Shown here: one piece after another, positions 32,787-41,502 of the stretch | How positions within the stretch are numbered: the stretch's first letter is position 1 | Layout: each line of letters starts with the position of its first letter | Assembly (NCBI GenBank): GCA_963805525.1 | Contig: CAWDUT010000004.1 | Location: 310,001 to 374,000, forward strand | Direction: 5' to 3' | Source: DASQFQ01 sp963805525 | Lineage (GTDB): Bacteria > Actinomycetota > Thermoleophilia > Solirubrobacterales > Solirubrobacteraceae | Length of the DNA stretch: 64,000 bases | The notes under the pieces: generated by a model | The model's database searches: none | Told to the model about the DNA's origin: nothing | What the model saw: the letters and a program-made list of their open reading frames with translations, nothing else | Program-made: the position numbers and the translations under genes

Positions 32787-34223
32787 ATGCGCCGCGCCGT
32801 GCTCACCGTCGCTGGCGCTCTCCTCCTCGGCGGCTCGACGGCGCTCGCCTTCTTCTCCGGCGGTTACTACGCCGAACCGCGGCTCATCGCGGCGATCCTG
32901 GTGTGGGCCCTCGTGCTGGCGCTGGCCCTGACCGGCGAGTCGTCGCTCCCGCGGACGCTCCCCGGGCGGCTCGCACTCGGCGGGCTGGCGCTGCTGACAT
33001 TCTGGAGCGCGTTGTCGGTGAGCTGGGCGCCGCTGCGCGGGCCGGCGATCGAAGCCGTGGAGCGGCTCGTGCTCTACTCCGGCGCTCTCCTGCTGGCGGT
33101 CGGAGTCCTGCGCACGCGAGCGGCGCTCCGCGCGCTCGAGCCCGCGCTGGCGGCCGGCGCGATGCTGGTGATCGGCTACGGGCTCGCGGGCCGGTTGCTG
33201 CCTGGCATCGTGCACCTGGACCGCTCCCGGAGCGCCGGCGGCCGCCTCGAGCAGCCGATCACGTACTGGAACGCCGAGGGTACGCTCGCTGCACTCGGCA
33301 TCGTACTCTGCGCGCGGCTGGCCGCCGACCGCACGCGGCCGGTCGCGATGCGGATCGCGGCCGCCGCGGCGACGGCGCCGCTGGGAGCCGGCGTGTATCT
33401 CACCTATTCGCGGGGCGCGATCGCGGGCGCCGTGCTGGGGCTCGCAGTGCTCGTCGCCCTGGTCCCGACGGTCGGCCAGCTGCGTGCATCAGCGCTGGCG
33501 CTGGTCGCGGGCGCCGCGGCAGCCGCCACCGCCGCCGCGCTGCCGGGGGTCGCGGCGCTCGAAGGTCCGGACCCGCGGCGCGACGGCGCGATCGCGCTCG
33601 TCGTGCTCGTGCTGCTCGTCGTCGGCACGGGGCTGCTCGCGGCCCGCAGCGGTACCTGGCCGGATCGCTCCCTGCCGCACAGGCGCCGGCTCGGGTGGGC
33701 CGGCGGCATCGTGGCTGCCGCGGTCGCGGTGGGACTCGTCGCCGCGGGACTGGGTGAGCGCCCGACCACGGCAGAGCTTGCCGCCGGTGCCAAGGCGGGA
33801 CGTCTGACGACCGCGAGCTCGAACCGCTACGAGTACTGGCGCGTCGGCCTGGGCGCGTTCCGACGCAAGCCGCTCACCGGTCTCGGCGCGGCCGGGTTCC
33901 GCGTCGAGTGGCTGCGCGAGCGCACGATCCCCGAGGCCGTGCGAGACGCGCATTCGCTCGAGATGGAGGTCGCCGCCGAACTCGGGCTGCCAGGGCTGCT
34001 CGCCTTCGGAATGATGATCTGCGGAACGGCGCTGGCGGCGCGGCGCGCGATGCGGGCGCACGCGGCGGCGGCCGCCGGTCCGACCGCGGCGCTGCTGGTG
34101 TGGTTCCTCCACGCGTCGATCGACTGGGACTGGCAGCTCCCGGCCGTGTCCCTGCCCGCCATCGCGCTCACGGGAGCCCTGATCGTGCTCGCCGAGCAGC
34201 CGCTCACCGGCGGGGAGCGTTGA
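32787..34223 (+). CDS. O-antigen ligase/polymerase-like membrane protein (Wzy_C family)
   Basis: 478 aa starting at ATG 32787 (MRRAVLTVAGALLLGG). Ten or more helices; a large loop between helices carries EAVERL and ITYWNAEGTLAALG, and the Wzy_C-like core YLTYSRGAIAG (about 210) is followed by RYEYWRVGLGAFRRKPLTG (about 350) and DAHSLEMEVAAELGLPGLL (about 395), which is the usual signature. Joins repeat units or attaches glycan outside the membrane. A 20-bp tail-to-tail overlap with the next minus-strand gene. The 164 bp before it (32623-32786) show no clear promoter. Confidence 0.85.
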   Translation: MRRAVLTVAGALLLGGSTALAFFSGGYYAEPRLIAAILVWALVLALALTGESSLPRTLPGRLALGGLALLTFWSALSVSWAPLRGPAIEAVERLVLYSGALLLAVGVLRTRAALRALEPALAAGAMLVIGYGLAGRLLPGIVHLDRSRSAGGRLEQPITYWNAEGTLAALGIVLCARLAADRTRPVAMRIAAAAATAPLGAGVYLTYSRGAIAGAVLGLAVLVALVPTVGQLRASALALVAGAAAAATAAALPGVAALEGPDPRRDGAIALVVLVLLVVGTGLLAARSGTWPDRSLPHRRRLGWAGGIVAAAVAVGLVAAGLGERPTTAELAAGAKAGRLTTASSNRYEYWRVGLGAFRRKPLTGLGAAGFRVEWLRERTIPEAVRDAHSLEMEVAAELGLPGLLAFGMMICGTALAARRAMRAHAAAAAGPTAALLVWFLHASIDWDWQLPAVSLPAIALTGALIVLAEQPLTGGER

Positions 34224-34587
34224 GAGGATCGAGCCGGCGCTGCTCCGCCAGCGATCGTCCCGCGCTGCCTGGTGCGAGCACCATCAGGACGCGCCACGCC
34301 GTCACGTTGTCGGGCTCCCGCCTCAGCACATCCTCGAGTAGCGCTCGCGACGCCTCCGTCCCCCCGCCGGCGCGACGGACGAGCGCGCGCGTCACGTCCG
34401 GCTCCGTGTCGGGATTGAGGAGGTTCGCCCGGCGGAGGTCCCGCTCGGCCCTGGCCAGCACGCCCGGGTCGCCCTCGGACCGCAGCGCCGCCGTCCCCCG
34501 CTCCTGCAGGCGGAGGTCGCGCTCCATCACCCCCAACCAGACGAGCACGAGAACCGAGACGGCGACCACAACGGCACGCGAGACCAC
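34204..34587 (-). CDS. Small membrane-anchored TPR-like protein
   Basis: 127 aa from GTG 34587. N-terminal transmembrane helix (VVSRAVVVAVSVLVLVWLG), then a helical region with tandem TPR-like helices (LARAERDLRRANLLNPDTEP, ALLEDVLRREPDNVTAWRVL). Such proteins often accompany O-antigen ligases; here the gene is last in the Wzt-Wzm unit and overlaps the ligase gene from the other strand. No enzymatic motif. Confidence 0.7.
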   Translation of the reverse strand: MVSRAVVVAVSVLVLVWLGVMERDLRLQERGTAALRSEGDPGVLARAERDLRRANLLNPDTEPDVTRALVRRAGGGTEASRALLEDVLRREPDNVTAWRVLMVLAPGSAGRSLAEQRRLDPLNAPRR

Positions 34588-34592
34588 GTGCG

Positions 34593-35435
34593 TCAGAGCT
34601 CCTCGGCGATCCGAGGCGCTTCGCGATTGAACGCCCACACGGCGACGGCACACGTGAGCACGGCGATCCCGAGCGCGGGCAAGAGACCGAGCCAGCCGCC
34701 TGCGAGCTCGGCCGGACTCGGGGCATTCGGGTCCACGATCCACTTGCGGGCGAGCTCGAGCAGGGTTGCGAGCGGGTTGAGCAGCACGATGTCGCGCAGC
34801 GTGCCCGGCACCTTCTCGAGTGGATACAGCACCGGGCTCGCGTAGAAGAGGATCGTCGACAGCACGGTCCAGATGATGGCCAGGTCGCGGAAGCGCGGAT
34901 ACAGCGACGAGACGATCATCGACACCGCAGTGGTGAGGATGACCAGCGCCGTGAGCACCAGCGGGAAGAGCAGCCAGGTCCACGACGGCTCGACGCCGAA
35001 GGCCAGGATGAAGACCAGGACGACGATGAGGTTCAACCCGAGGTTGAACAGACCGGTCAGGACGACGGCGAGCGGGATCACCAGTCGCGGGAACTGCGTC
35101 TTCCGCACGACCCCCTCCTGCGCGACGATCGAGGTCACGGCTATGCCGGTCGCCTCCTGGAAGAAGCCGAACAGCACGATGTTGAACAGCAGCAGCACCG
35201 GGTAGTGCGGGACCTCGGAGCCCAGCCGGAAGACCTGGGTGAACACTGCGAGCAACACGGCGAACAGCATCAGCGGCCGCGCGATCGACCACACGTAGCC
35301 GAGCGCGGTCCCAAAGTAGTGCCGCTTGAAGTCGAGCGCCGCGATCACGTACAGCAGCTCGAGCGCGCGCCGCCACCCGCCTCCTAACGCGGACGGCCCT
35401 GGAACGTCTCGCAGGACAGCCGGGGCGTCGCTCAT
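34593..35435 (-). CDS. ABC-2 polysaccharide export permease (Wzm-like)
   Basis: 280 aa with six predicted helices; FKRHYFGTALGYVWSIARPL (about 37-56) and RKTQFPRLVIPLA (about 113-125) are the typical coupling segments of O-antigen/teichoic acid exporters (Wzm, TagG). Starts in an ATGA overlap with the ATPase gene. With Wzt it exports finished undecaprenyl-linked glycan. Confidence 0.9.
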   Translation of the reverse strand: MSDAPAVLRDVPGPSALGGGWRRALELLYVIAALDFKRHYFGTALGYVWSIARPLMLFAVLLAVFTQVFRLGSEVPHYPVLLLFNIVLFGFFQEATGIAVTSIVAQEGVVRKTQFPRLVIPLAVVLTGLFNLGLNLIVVLVFILAFGVEPSWTWLLFPLVLTALVILTTAVSMIVSSLYPRFRDLAIIWTVLSTILFYASPVLYPLEKVPGTLRDIVLLNPLATLLELARKWIVDPNAPSPAELAGGWLGLLPALGIAVLTCAVAVWAFNREAPRIAEEL

Positions 35436-36706
35436 CGGGCCGGCTGGTCCAGTACCGGCTCGACATCGGCGAGTGCCGTGACGACCCCGTGAGTCTCGCT
35501 CGTCCCGCTGACCACGAAGTGGAGCAGCCGGAGCCCCTGCACCGTCATGACGTCATCCTCCGCGTTCTCACGGATGTAGAGATCCAGCGAGTAGCGGCCT
35601 GGGACGAGCCGGTTCTCGACCGGTCCTGCGAGGACGACGCGTCGCCCGGCGACGATCTCTGCGTCGAGCCGGCGGATCAGCTCGAACACGGTCTGACCCT
35701 TGTCGTTGCGCACGTGGAAGCTGAAGATGGGGCGTGCGAGCGGTCGCGCCGCCTCCAGCACGACATCGAGCACGATCGGCTCGCCCTCCGCGAGCGTTTC
35801 AACGGTCGCACCGGCGGCGCCGCGGAGCGAGGCCCCGATCACCCGCATGTTGACGTCGACGAGCTTGGCCCCGTTGGCCGGACCCGTTGGCAGTCGGTCC
35901 TCCAGTGATGCGAAGTTCATCCGGTAGTAGCTCAGCGCGGCGTCCTCGGGAGCGCCTATGTAGCGCAGCTCGCCGTCGTGGAGCAGCATCGCGCGATGGC
36001 ACAGCGTCTGCACCGTCGTCATGTCATGCGTGACCAGCACGATCGTCTTGCCGGCGCGGCGCTTCTCGCGGAACACATCCATGCATTTCTCGGCGAAGGC
36101 GGCGTCTCCCACCGCGAGCACCTCGTCGATGAGCATGATGTCCGCGTCGGCCTGGACCATCAGCGCGAAGGCGAAGCGGACGAGCATGCCCGAGGAGTAG
36201 TTCTTGAGCTGCAGATCGGCGAAGTCGGCGAGCTCGGCGAACTCCATCACGGCACCGAAGCTGCGGCGCGCCTGGCGCAGCGTCAGCCCCATGAGGACAC
36301 CGTTGAGGAGGCCGTTCTCGCGCGCCGTCAGCTCGTGGTTGAACCCGACGCCGAGCTCGATGAACGGCGCCACCCGTCCCGCCACGCGGGCGCGGCCGGC
36401 ATCGGCGCGGTAGATGCTTGCGAGCACCTTCAGCAGGCTGCTCTTCCCCGAGCCGTTGCGGCCGACGATGCCGAAGAACTCGCCCTGCCGGACGTCGAAG
36501 GACACGTCGCGGAGCGCGCGGTGCTCGCGGTACTCGACGCGAGTGAACGGGTGGGTGGCGCGCTCTCGGAGCGAATCGATGCGACGCTCCGGGATGCGAA
36601 AGGACTTGTGGAGGCCGCGCGCCTCGATCACCACGGGGGCATCGCTGCGGTCGCCGTGACCAGGCGCCCGACCGGTCACCTCGTCCGCTGTCCTTGGGCT
36701 TCCCAT
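35432..36706 (-). CDS. ABC-type polysaccharide export ATPase with C-terminal Wzt carbohydrate-binding domain
   Basis: 424 aa. ATPase part about residues 25-260: Walker A GIVGRNGSGKSSLLK (about 78), signature region NYSSGMLVRFAFALM (about 170) and Walker B IMLIDEVLAVGD (about 190). The last 150 residues (from RVIGASLRGAAG) form a beta-sandwich typical of Wzt C-termini that recognise the glycan end group, for example a methylated or otherwise capped sugar; several methyltransferases follow in this island. Divergent from the 772-aa membrane protein gene. Confidence 0.9.
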   Translation of the reverse strand: MGSPRTADEVTGRAPGHGDRSDAPVVIEARGLHKSFRIPERRIDSLRERATHPFTRVEYREHRALRDVSFDVRQGEFFGIVGRNGSGKSSLLKVLASIYRADAGRARVAGRVAPFIELGVGFNHELTARENGLLNGVLMGLTLRQARRSFGAVMEFAELADFADLQLKNYSSGMLVRFAFALMVQADADIMLIDEVLAVGDAAFAEKCMDVFREKRRAGKTIVLVTHDMTTVQTLCHRAMLLHDGELRYIGAPEDAALSYYRMNFASLEDRLPTGPANGAKLVDVNMRVIGASLRGAAGATVETLAEGEPIVLDVVLEAARPLARPIFSFHVRNDKGQTVFELIRRLDAEIVAGRRVVLAGPVENRLVPGRYSLDLYIRENAEDDVMTVQGLRLLHFVVSGTSETHGVVTALADVEPVLDQPAR

Positions 36707-36732
36707 GCGTGGAGTGGTCGCCCGAGGACGAC

Positions 36733-36757
36733 GGCGGTCAACTATAGGGTTGCCGCC
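36733..36757. repeat. Inverted repeat in front of the 772-aa membrane protein
   Basis: GGCGG-T-CAAC (36733-36742) and GTTGCCGCC (36749-36757) pair except for one bulged T around TATAGG. It ends two bases before ATG 36760 and lies 27 bp from the divergent Wzt start, so it could be an operator for both or a hairpin occluding the ribosome site of the plus-strand gene. Confidence 0.4.
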
Positions 36758-36759
36758 GC

Positions 36760-39078
36760 ATGGCGAGTCCGCGGCCCAGTCAGCGCGCGCCGTTCGGGCC
36801 CACGCTGGCCCTGACGGTCACCCTCGCGGTCGCGGCCTTCGCGGTGGTGATGCCGCTGGTGGAGGACGCCCTTGCCCCGGTGATCCTGCCTGCGCCGTTC
36901 CCGGCCCAGCACCAGCGGGCGGAGACGCTGTCCTACCTCCTCGCGTTCGCCGTCATCCTCCCACTGTCGCTCATCGCCGCACGGCGGCTCTGCGACGCGA
37001 TCACAGCCGGGCCGAACTCCGCCGCGCTGACCGTCCTCACCGGCGTGCTGGCGGTAGCGCTGGCGGCGGCGCTCATCGCAGTGAAGGTCTCGGGCCGGCT
37101 CGCGCAGCACGACGGCGTCAACATCGTGCTCGCCGCCGCGGTGGTGTGGTGGCTCGGCGCGGGGCTCGTGCTCGCCCGCGCCACACGCGCCCGACGGTGG
37201 CCGGTGCTCCTGGCGCTCGAGCGCCGCGCCCCCGTGGTGTGGGCGCTGGCCGCGATCGCGCTGCTGATCGCGCTGGTGTGCTTCGCGTCCCTCCGCTCGA
37301 TCAGCGTGCCCGGCCTCGTGCTGTGCGCCCTTGCCGCCGCCGCCGCGGTCGCTGTGCACGCGCGGGTACGGATTGGCCGGCTGCCGCGGCACTGGGGCGT
37401 TGCGGCCGATCTGGCGGCGCTCGGCGCGCTGCTCCTCCTCGTCCCCGACCTCGTCATCTTCCGCCCTGAGAAGGCAGCCGACGACCTCTCCGTGGCGCTG
37501 GAGACGGGCATCATCCAGTTCCACCACAACTTCCTGCTCGGGCCGGCGAACGAGGTGCTCGACGGCCGCGCAATGCTCGTCGGCACGGCTTCGCAGTACG
37601 GCGTCTCGAGCATCTACCTGCTCGCGGCTTGGTTCCAGGTGGCGCCGATCGGCTACGGCACGCTCGGGTTGCTGACCGGAGGGCTCACCGCGCTCTGGTT
37701 CATGGCGGGCTACGGCGTCCTCCGGCTGGCGAGGACGCCGCGGCTCGTGTCCGCCGCGGCGTTCGGCGTCGCGGTGGTCGCGCTGGTGTTCAACTTGTCG
37801 TATCCCGTCGGTTCACTGCCCCAGTCGGGGCCGCTGCGCTTCGGGATGCCGATGCTGCTCGTGCTCGCGGCCGTCGCGGGCGAACGATTTCCGCGCCGTG
37901 CGCGTGCCGCCCGTGTCACGGCGGCGGCGATCGTCGGACTGTCCAGCGTCTGGTCGATGGAGGCCTTCGCGTCCACGGCGTTCGTGTTCACCGTGGTGGC
38001 GGGCGTCCAGACGTGGCTCTTCCCCCGTCCGGGATGGCTGCGCAGGCTGGCCTACCGGGGGTTGGACGCTCTGCTCGGATGCGCGATCGCCCATGCGCTG
38101 TTCGCAGGCACGACGCTGGCCGCCACCGGTTCGCTGCCGGATTGGGGCGAGTATCTCGCCTACCTGCACGTGTTCCTGAGCGGCAAGGTCGGCGAGCTCA
38201 CGTATGACGTCCCGCGCTGGGCACCAGGACTCGCCGTCGGCGCCGGCTACGTGGCGTCGGCCGCCGCACTGGCCGAGCTCGCGCGCCGCGGTGGCGGGCT
38301 CGTCGTGCGCGAACGCCCGGCCCTGATCGCCATCGCGGGCATCACCGCCTACGGCAGCGCGCTGATGGGCTACTACGTCGACCGCTCTCAGGATCACATC
38401 CTCATCTACGTCGCGCTGCCCGCCGTGGTCGCCGGCGCGCTCTGGCTGGGTCTGCTGCTGCGGTGCGAGGCCGAGGTCGGGCGTGTCGCGCGGACGGCCG
38501 GCCTGGCGGTCTCGCTTGCCGTCGCCGTGCTCGTCGTGGCAGTCGCCTGGTCCTCCATCGGCCCCCGCTTCCCGCGCACCGCGCTCGCCCACGCGGCACC
38601 GGGCGGCAGCTCTCTGCGCGGGGCGCTCGAGCGCCTCTGGCACCCACCTCCGCTGGCGCCCGCCGCCCCTGCCGGCGAGCGTGCGCTGGCTCGCTACATG
38701 CCCGGCGAGGAGCGGAGCCTCGTGATCGTCGAGCCCGACCTCGGCACCGAGATCCTGCTCCGCAGCGGTCGCGCGGACAGGCTGTTCCTCGGCGACCCGT
38801 GGGAGGCGAGCTTCGCCCATTCGGAGGAGTTGCCGCAACTGCGAGCCGCGGTAGATGCACTCCGCGGGGGCGAGCGGATGCTGCTCGACAAGTCGTCCGC
38901 GCGGGTCCTCGCCGAGCTGCGCGCGCACCCGTCGCGTGACGTGATCGCCCACCCCGACCCCGCCCTGGCGCCGTTGCAGCAGTGGGCGCTGCAACGGATC
39001 GACAGGCGGTTCCGGCTACGGCCCGTCGCCCGGAGCTCGGGCGGCTTCACGGTCGTGACTCTGGTCCCCCGGAGCTGA
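36760..39078 (+). CDS. Large polytopic membrane protein of the glycan island, function unknown
   Basis: 772 aa. Roughly 14-16 hydrophobic helices fill residues 15-610; the last 150 residues are soluble with YMPGEERSLVIVEPDLGTEI and LLDKSSARVLAELR, a mixed alpha/beta domain expected outside the membrane. The loop FRPEKAADDLSVALETGIIQ and FHHNFLLGPANEVLDGRAML follow helix 7 and are the most peptide-like conserved region. The size and plan resemble GT-C glycosyltransferases or YfhO-type membrane enzymes, but no early DxD/ExD loop is clear. It overlaps the next convergent gene by 32 bp. Confidence 0.65.
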   Translation: MASPRPSQRAPFGPTLALTVTLAVAAFAVVMPLVEDALAPVILPAPFPAQHQRAETLSYLLAFAVILPLSLIAARRLCDAITAGPNSAALTVLTGVLAVALAAALIAVKVSGRLAQHDGVNIVLAAAVVWWLGAGLVLARATRARRWPVLLALERRAPVVWALAAIALLIALVCFASLRSISVPGLVLCALAAAAAVAVHARVRIGRLPRHWGVAADLAALGALLLLVPDLVIFRPEKAADDLSVALETGIIQFHHNFLLGPANEVLDGRAMLVGTASQYGVSSIYLLAAWFQVAPIGYGTLGLLTGGLTALWFMAGYGVLRLARTPRLVSAAAFGVAVVALVFNLSYPVGSLPQSGPLRFGMPMLLVLAAVAGERFPRRARAARVTAAAIVGLSSVWSMEAFASTAFVFTVVAGVQTWLFPRPGWLRRLAYRGLDALLGCAIAHALFAGTTLAATGSLPDWGEYLAYLHVFLSGKVGELTYDVPRWAPGLAVGAGYVASAAALAELARRGGGLVVRERPALIAIAGITAYGSALMGYYVDRSQDHILIYVALPAVVAGALWLGLLLRCEAEVGRVARTAGLAVSLAVAVLVVAVAWSSIGPRFPRTALAHAAPGGSSLRGALERLWHPPPLAPAAPAGERALARYMPGEERSLVIVEPDLGTEILLRSGRADRLFLGDPWEASFAHSEELPQLRAAVDALRGGERMLLDKSSARVLAELRAHPSRDVIAHPDPALAPLQQWALQRIDRRFRLRPVARSSGGFTVVTLVPRS

Positions 39079-39817
39079 ATTTGCGCGAGCGGATGATGCC
39101 GCGCCGATGCAGGATCAGCCGGAAGCCGGCCCAAAGGGTCTTGGCGCCGTAAACGGCGCCCGTCCTGAACCCCACCGAGGACGCGTCGTCGAAGTAGCGG
39201 CAGCGGGCGGGGACCTCGGTGATCGCAAGGCCGAAGTGCGACGTCTGCATCAGCACCTCGGAGTCGAACGTGAAGTCCAGCGAATTGCGGAGGAACGGCA
39301 CGGTCATCAACAGCCTACGGCTGTACGCCCGGTAGCCCGTGTGCGCCTCGGACAGCTGGGTGCCCATGATCCGGTTCTCGAGCACCGTGAGGACCCGGTT
39401 CGCAACGAACTTCCAGCGCGGCATCCCGCCCGCCAGCGCCGCACCGGGGATCAACAGGCGGGAGCCGAGCACGAGGTCGGCCTCACCACGGATGATCGGC
39501 TCGATCATCCGGGGGATGAGCTCGGGTTCGTACTGCCCGTCGGGGTGCAGCATCACAACGATGTCCGCCCCGTGCTGGAGCGCCTGCAGGTAACAGGTCT
39601 TCTGGTTGCCGCCGTAGCCGACTTGGTGTGGGTGCCAGACGAGGTGGATGGGGAGCCGGCGAGCAAGCGACACCGTGTCATCCGTGGACGAGTCGTCGAC
39701 CAGGATCACCTCGTCGACGACGTCCATCGGGATGGCAGCGACCGTACGCTCCAACGTTGCGGCGGCCTCGCGCGCGGGCATGACCACCACGACCCGGGGA
39801 TCCGGGCGCTCAGGCAC
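39047..39817 (-). CDS. GT2 glycosyltransferase (dolichyl-phosphate-mannose-synthase-like)
   Basis: 256 aa from GTG 39817. VVVMPAREAAATLERTVAAI, VDDSSTDDTVSLA (about 40-52), HPHQVGYGGNQKTCYLQAL and VMLHPDGQYEPE (DxQ/DPDGQ-like metal motif, about 92-103) and EAHTGYRAYSR (about 163). Typical of DPM1/ArnC-type enzymes that load a polyprenyl-phosphate carrier. No C-terminal membrane helices. Overlaps the methyltransferase gene upstream by 8 bp. Confidence 0.87.
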   Translation of the reverse strand: MPERPDPRVVVVMPAREAAATLERTVAAIPMDVVDEVILVDDSSTDDTVSLARRLPIHLVWHPHQVGYGGNQKTCYLQALQHGADIVVMLHPDGQYEPELIPRMIEPIIRGEADLVLGSRLLIPGAALAGGMPRWKFVANRVLTVLENRIMGTQLSEAHTGYRAYSRRLLMTVPFLRNSLDFTFDSEVLMQTSHFGLAITEVPARCRYFDDASSVGFRTGAVYGAKTLWAGFRLILHRRGIIRSRKFSSGGPESRP

Positions 39818-40697
39818 GGCGGGCCTCGACGTAGATCGTGCCCGGGCGTCGCAGCGCGACCTCCGCGACCGCGGCGGCGGCGGCCACCGGCAGCAGCACG
39901 ACGGCGGCGGCGATCGAGGCGACCCACCGCCCGTGGCGGAGTGGCACGCTCCGCGCCTCGGGGCGGCGCAGCGCCTGGTAGAGGTTCAGGCCTCCTGGCA
40001 GCGTGCCGACGAGACCGTCGAGCCAGCCGATGACGACCTGGCCGCCACGCACGGACGACACGCGCTCGACGTTCAGTCCCTGACGCTCGAGGCCGGAGGT
40101 GAGCGCGTTCGCCGTCAGATGGACCAGATGCCGCGGCCGGTCGAGGTGCAGCCAGCGATCGCCGAACGCCCGCGCCTGCAGGCTGGCGCCGTTGGGCACC
40201 GCGACGACCACGACACCGCCAGGCGCTAGCAGGCGCGACGCGTGCCTGATGGCCTCGCCCGGCTCGGGCAGATGCTCGAGCGAATGCCAGAACACGATTG
40301 CCGCCCACTCGCCCTCCATCATCTCGATCGGCTCGTGGCGAAGGTCGGCTCGCGCAGCCGCGCGCTCGAGCCCTGTGGCCGCGCGACCCCGCCTGGCCAG
40401 GGCGTCGATCAACGTGCCGTCGCCGGCGCCGACGTCCAGCACGGGCCCTGGAGGGGCGATCGCGTCCAACCGCGCGGCCAGGCTGCCTCGCGTGCGGCGC
40501 AGCAGCTCGTCGCCGAGGACACCGAACCGCCGGCCCGAGTCAGGCCGATACCACGCGCCGTAGGCGTCACTCAATTCCTCGTCGGAGGGCCAGGGATCGC
40601 TCGTCGCCGCGCCGCACCTCGCACAGCGAATCAGGCCGCTCTGACGAACAGCGCCGTCTCCGAACGGAGTCCCGCACCAGACACACGCCCGCGTCAT
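39810..40697 (-). CDS. SAM-dependent methyltransferase with N-terminal zinc region and C-terminal membrane helix
   Basis: 295 aa. Zinc-type pairs CVWCG and RCARCGAA (residues 5-30), class I core VLDVGAGDGTLIDALARRG (about 85-103) and FWHSLEHLPEPGEA (about 140). A hydrophobic stretch near residues 262-283 (ASIAAAVVLLPVAAAAAVAEV) suggests tethering to the membrane. Starts in an ATGA overlap with the next methyltransferase. Likely glycan modification. Confidence 0.82.
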   Translation of the reverse strand: MTRACVWCGTPFGDGAVRQSGLIRCARCGAATSDPWPSDEELSDAYGAWYRPDSGRRFGVLGDELLRRTRGSLAARLDAIAPPGPVLDVGAGDGTLIDALARRGRAATGLERAAARADLRHEPIEMMEGEWAAIVFWHSLEHLPEPGEAIRHASRLLAPGGVVVVAVPNGASLQARAFGDRWLHLDRPRHLVHLTANALTSGLERQGLNVERVSSVRGGQVVIGWLDGLVGTLPGGLNLYQALRRPEARSVPLRHGRWVASIAAAVVLLPVAAAAAVAEVALRRPGTIYVEARRA

Positions 40698-41458
40698 CGG
40701 ATTCTGGCCGACGAGCAGATCGCGACGATGTCGAGGGCGGCGTCGAGACCGTCGTCGCGCAGGTGGAAGTCCTCCGGCGCGATCGCAGCCGCCCGGGGGT
40801 CATCCGCATGGCGATAGCGCCGCAGCATCAGGTCGTAGAGCCGCCGGCGCAGCGCGACCGGGAGTGCGCGGCGCACACGCAGGGGATCGCGCCGCAACAG
40901 TCGATCGAGTTTGCGGCGCTCCTCGTCGAACAGCTCCATGTAGCGCTCGGATCCGAAGAGGCCGCGCAGCTCGACGGCTTCGAAGCGGCTCTCGCACAGC
41001 GCTCGCAGTTCGTCTGCGGCGAACTCCACGTGATGGTACGGATCGATGATCTCGTCGGCGCGCCCGAGCGTCAGCCGATTCGGCGTCACGAAGACCGCGA
41101 CGCCGCCAGGCTCCAACACCCGAGCGGCCTCGGCGAGCACGCGATCGGGATCCGGGACGTGCTCAAGCGATTGCACGGACAGCACCGACGCGAAGCTGCC
41201 GTCCGAGAATGGCAGCGCCCGCATGTCCGCCACGACCGTCTCGCGGTCTTGCCCGGCGAGCGCTTGCGCTTCGAGATCGACGCCGACCGTCTCGCGCGGC
41301 GCGAGCAGGTGGAAGCTGTGGCCGACGCCACAGCCGAGGTCCAGGACCCGGCCCGCCCCAAGCTCCGGCTCGGCCAGGACATAGGCCGCAACGTGGCGTT
41401 GCCACGTGGGATTGAAACCGCCCGCGGGACTGGCGACACGCTCTCCGGTGATCTTCAC
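40694..41458 (-). CDS. Class I SAM-dependent methyltransferase
   Basis: 254 aa from GTG 41458 (MKITGERVASPAGGFNPTWQ). Core motifs VLDLGCGVGHSFHLLAP (about 40), SVQSLEHVPDPDRVLAEAAR (about 94-113) and an FVTPNRLTL strand. First gene of a three-gene minus-strand run (two methyltransferases, one GT2). The beginning ITGERVxP is common among glycan-cluster methyltransferases. 44 bp separate it from the divergent GT-C gene. Confidence 0.82.
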   Translation of the reverse strand: MKITGERVASPAGGFNPTWQRHVAAYVLAEPELGAGRVLDLGCGVGHSFHLLAPRETVGVDLEAQALAGQDRETVVADMRALPFSDGSFASVLSVQSLEHVPDPDRVLAEAARVLEPGGVAVFVTPNRLTLGRADEIIDPYHHVEFAADELRALCESRFEAVELRGLFGSERYMELFDEERRKLDRLLRRDPLRVRRALPVALRRRLYDLMLRRYRHADDPRAAAIAPEDFHLRDDGLDAALDIVAICSSARIR

Positions 41459-41502
41459 GGGGCGCAGCTTCGCAGCCTCTCTGGTCAGTAGGGTGCGCGC
41501 GC

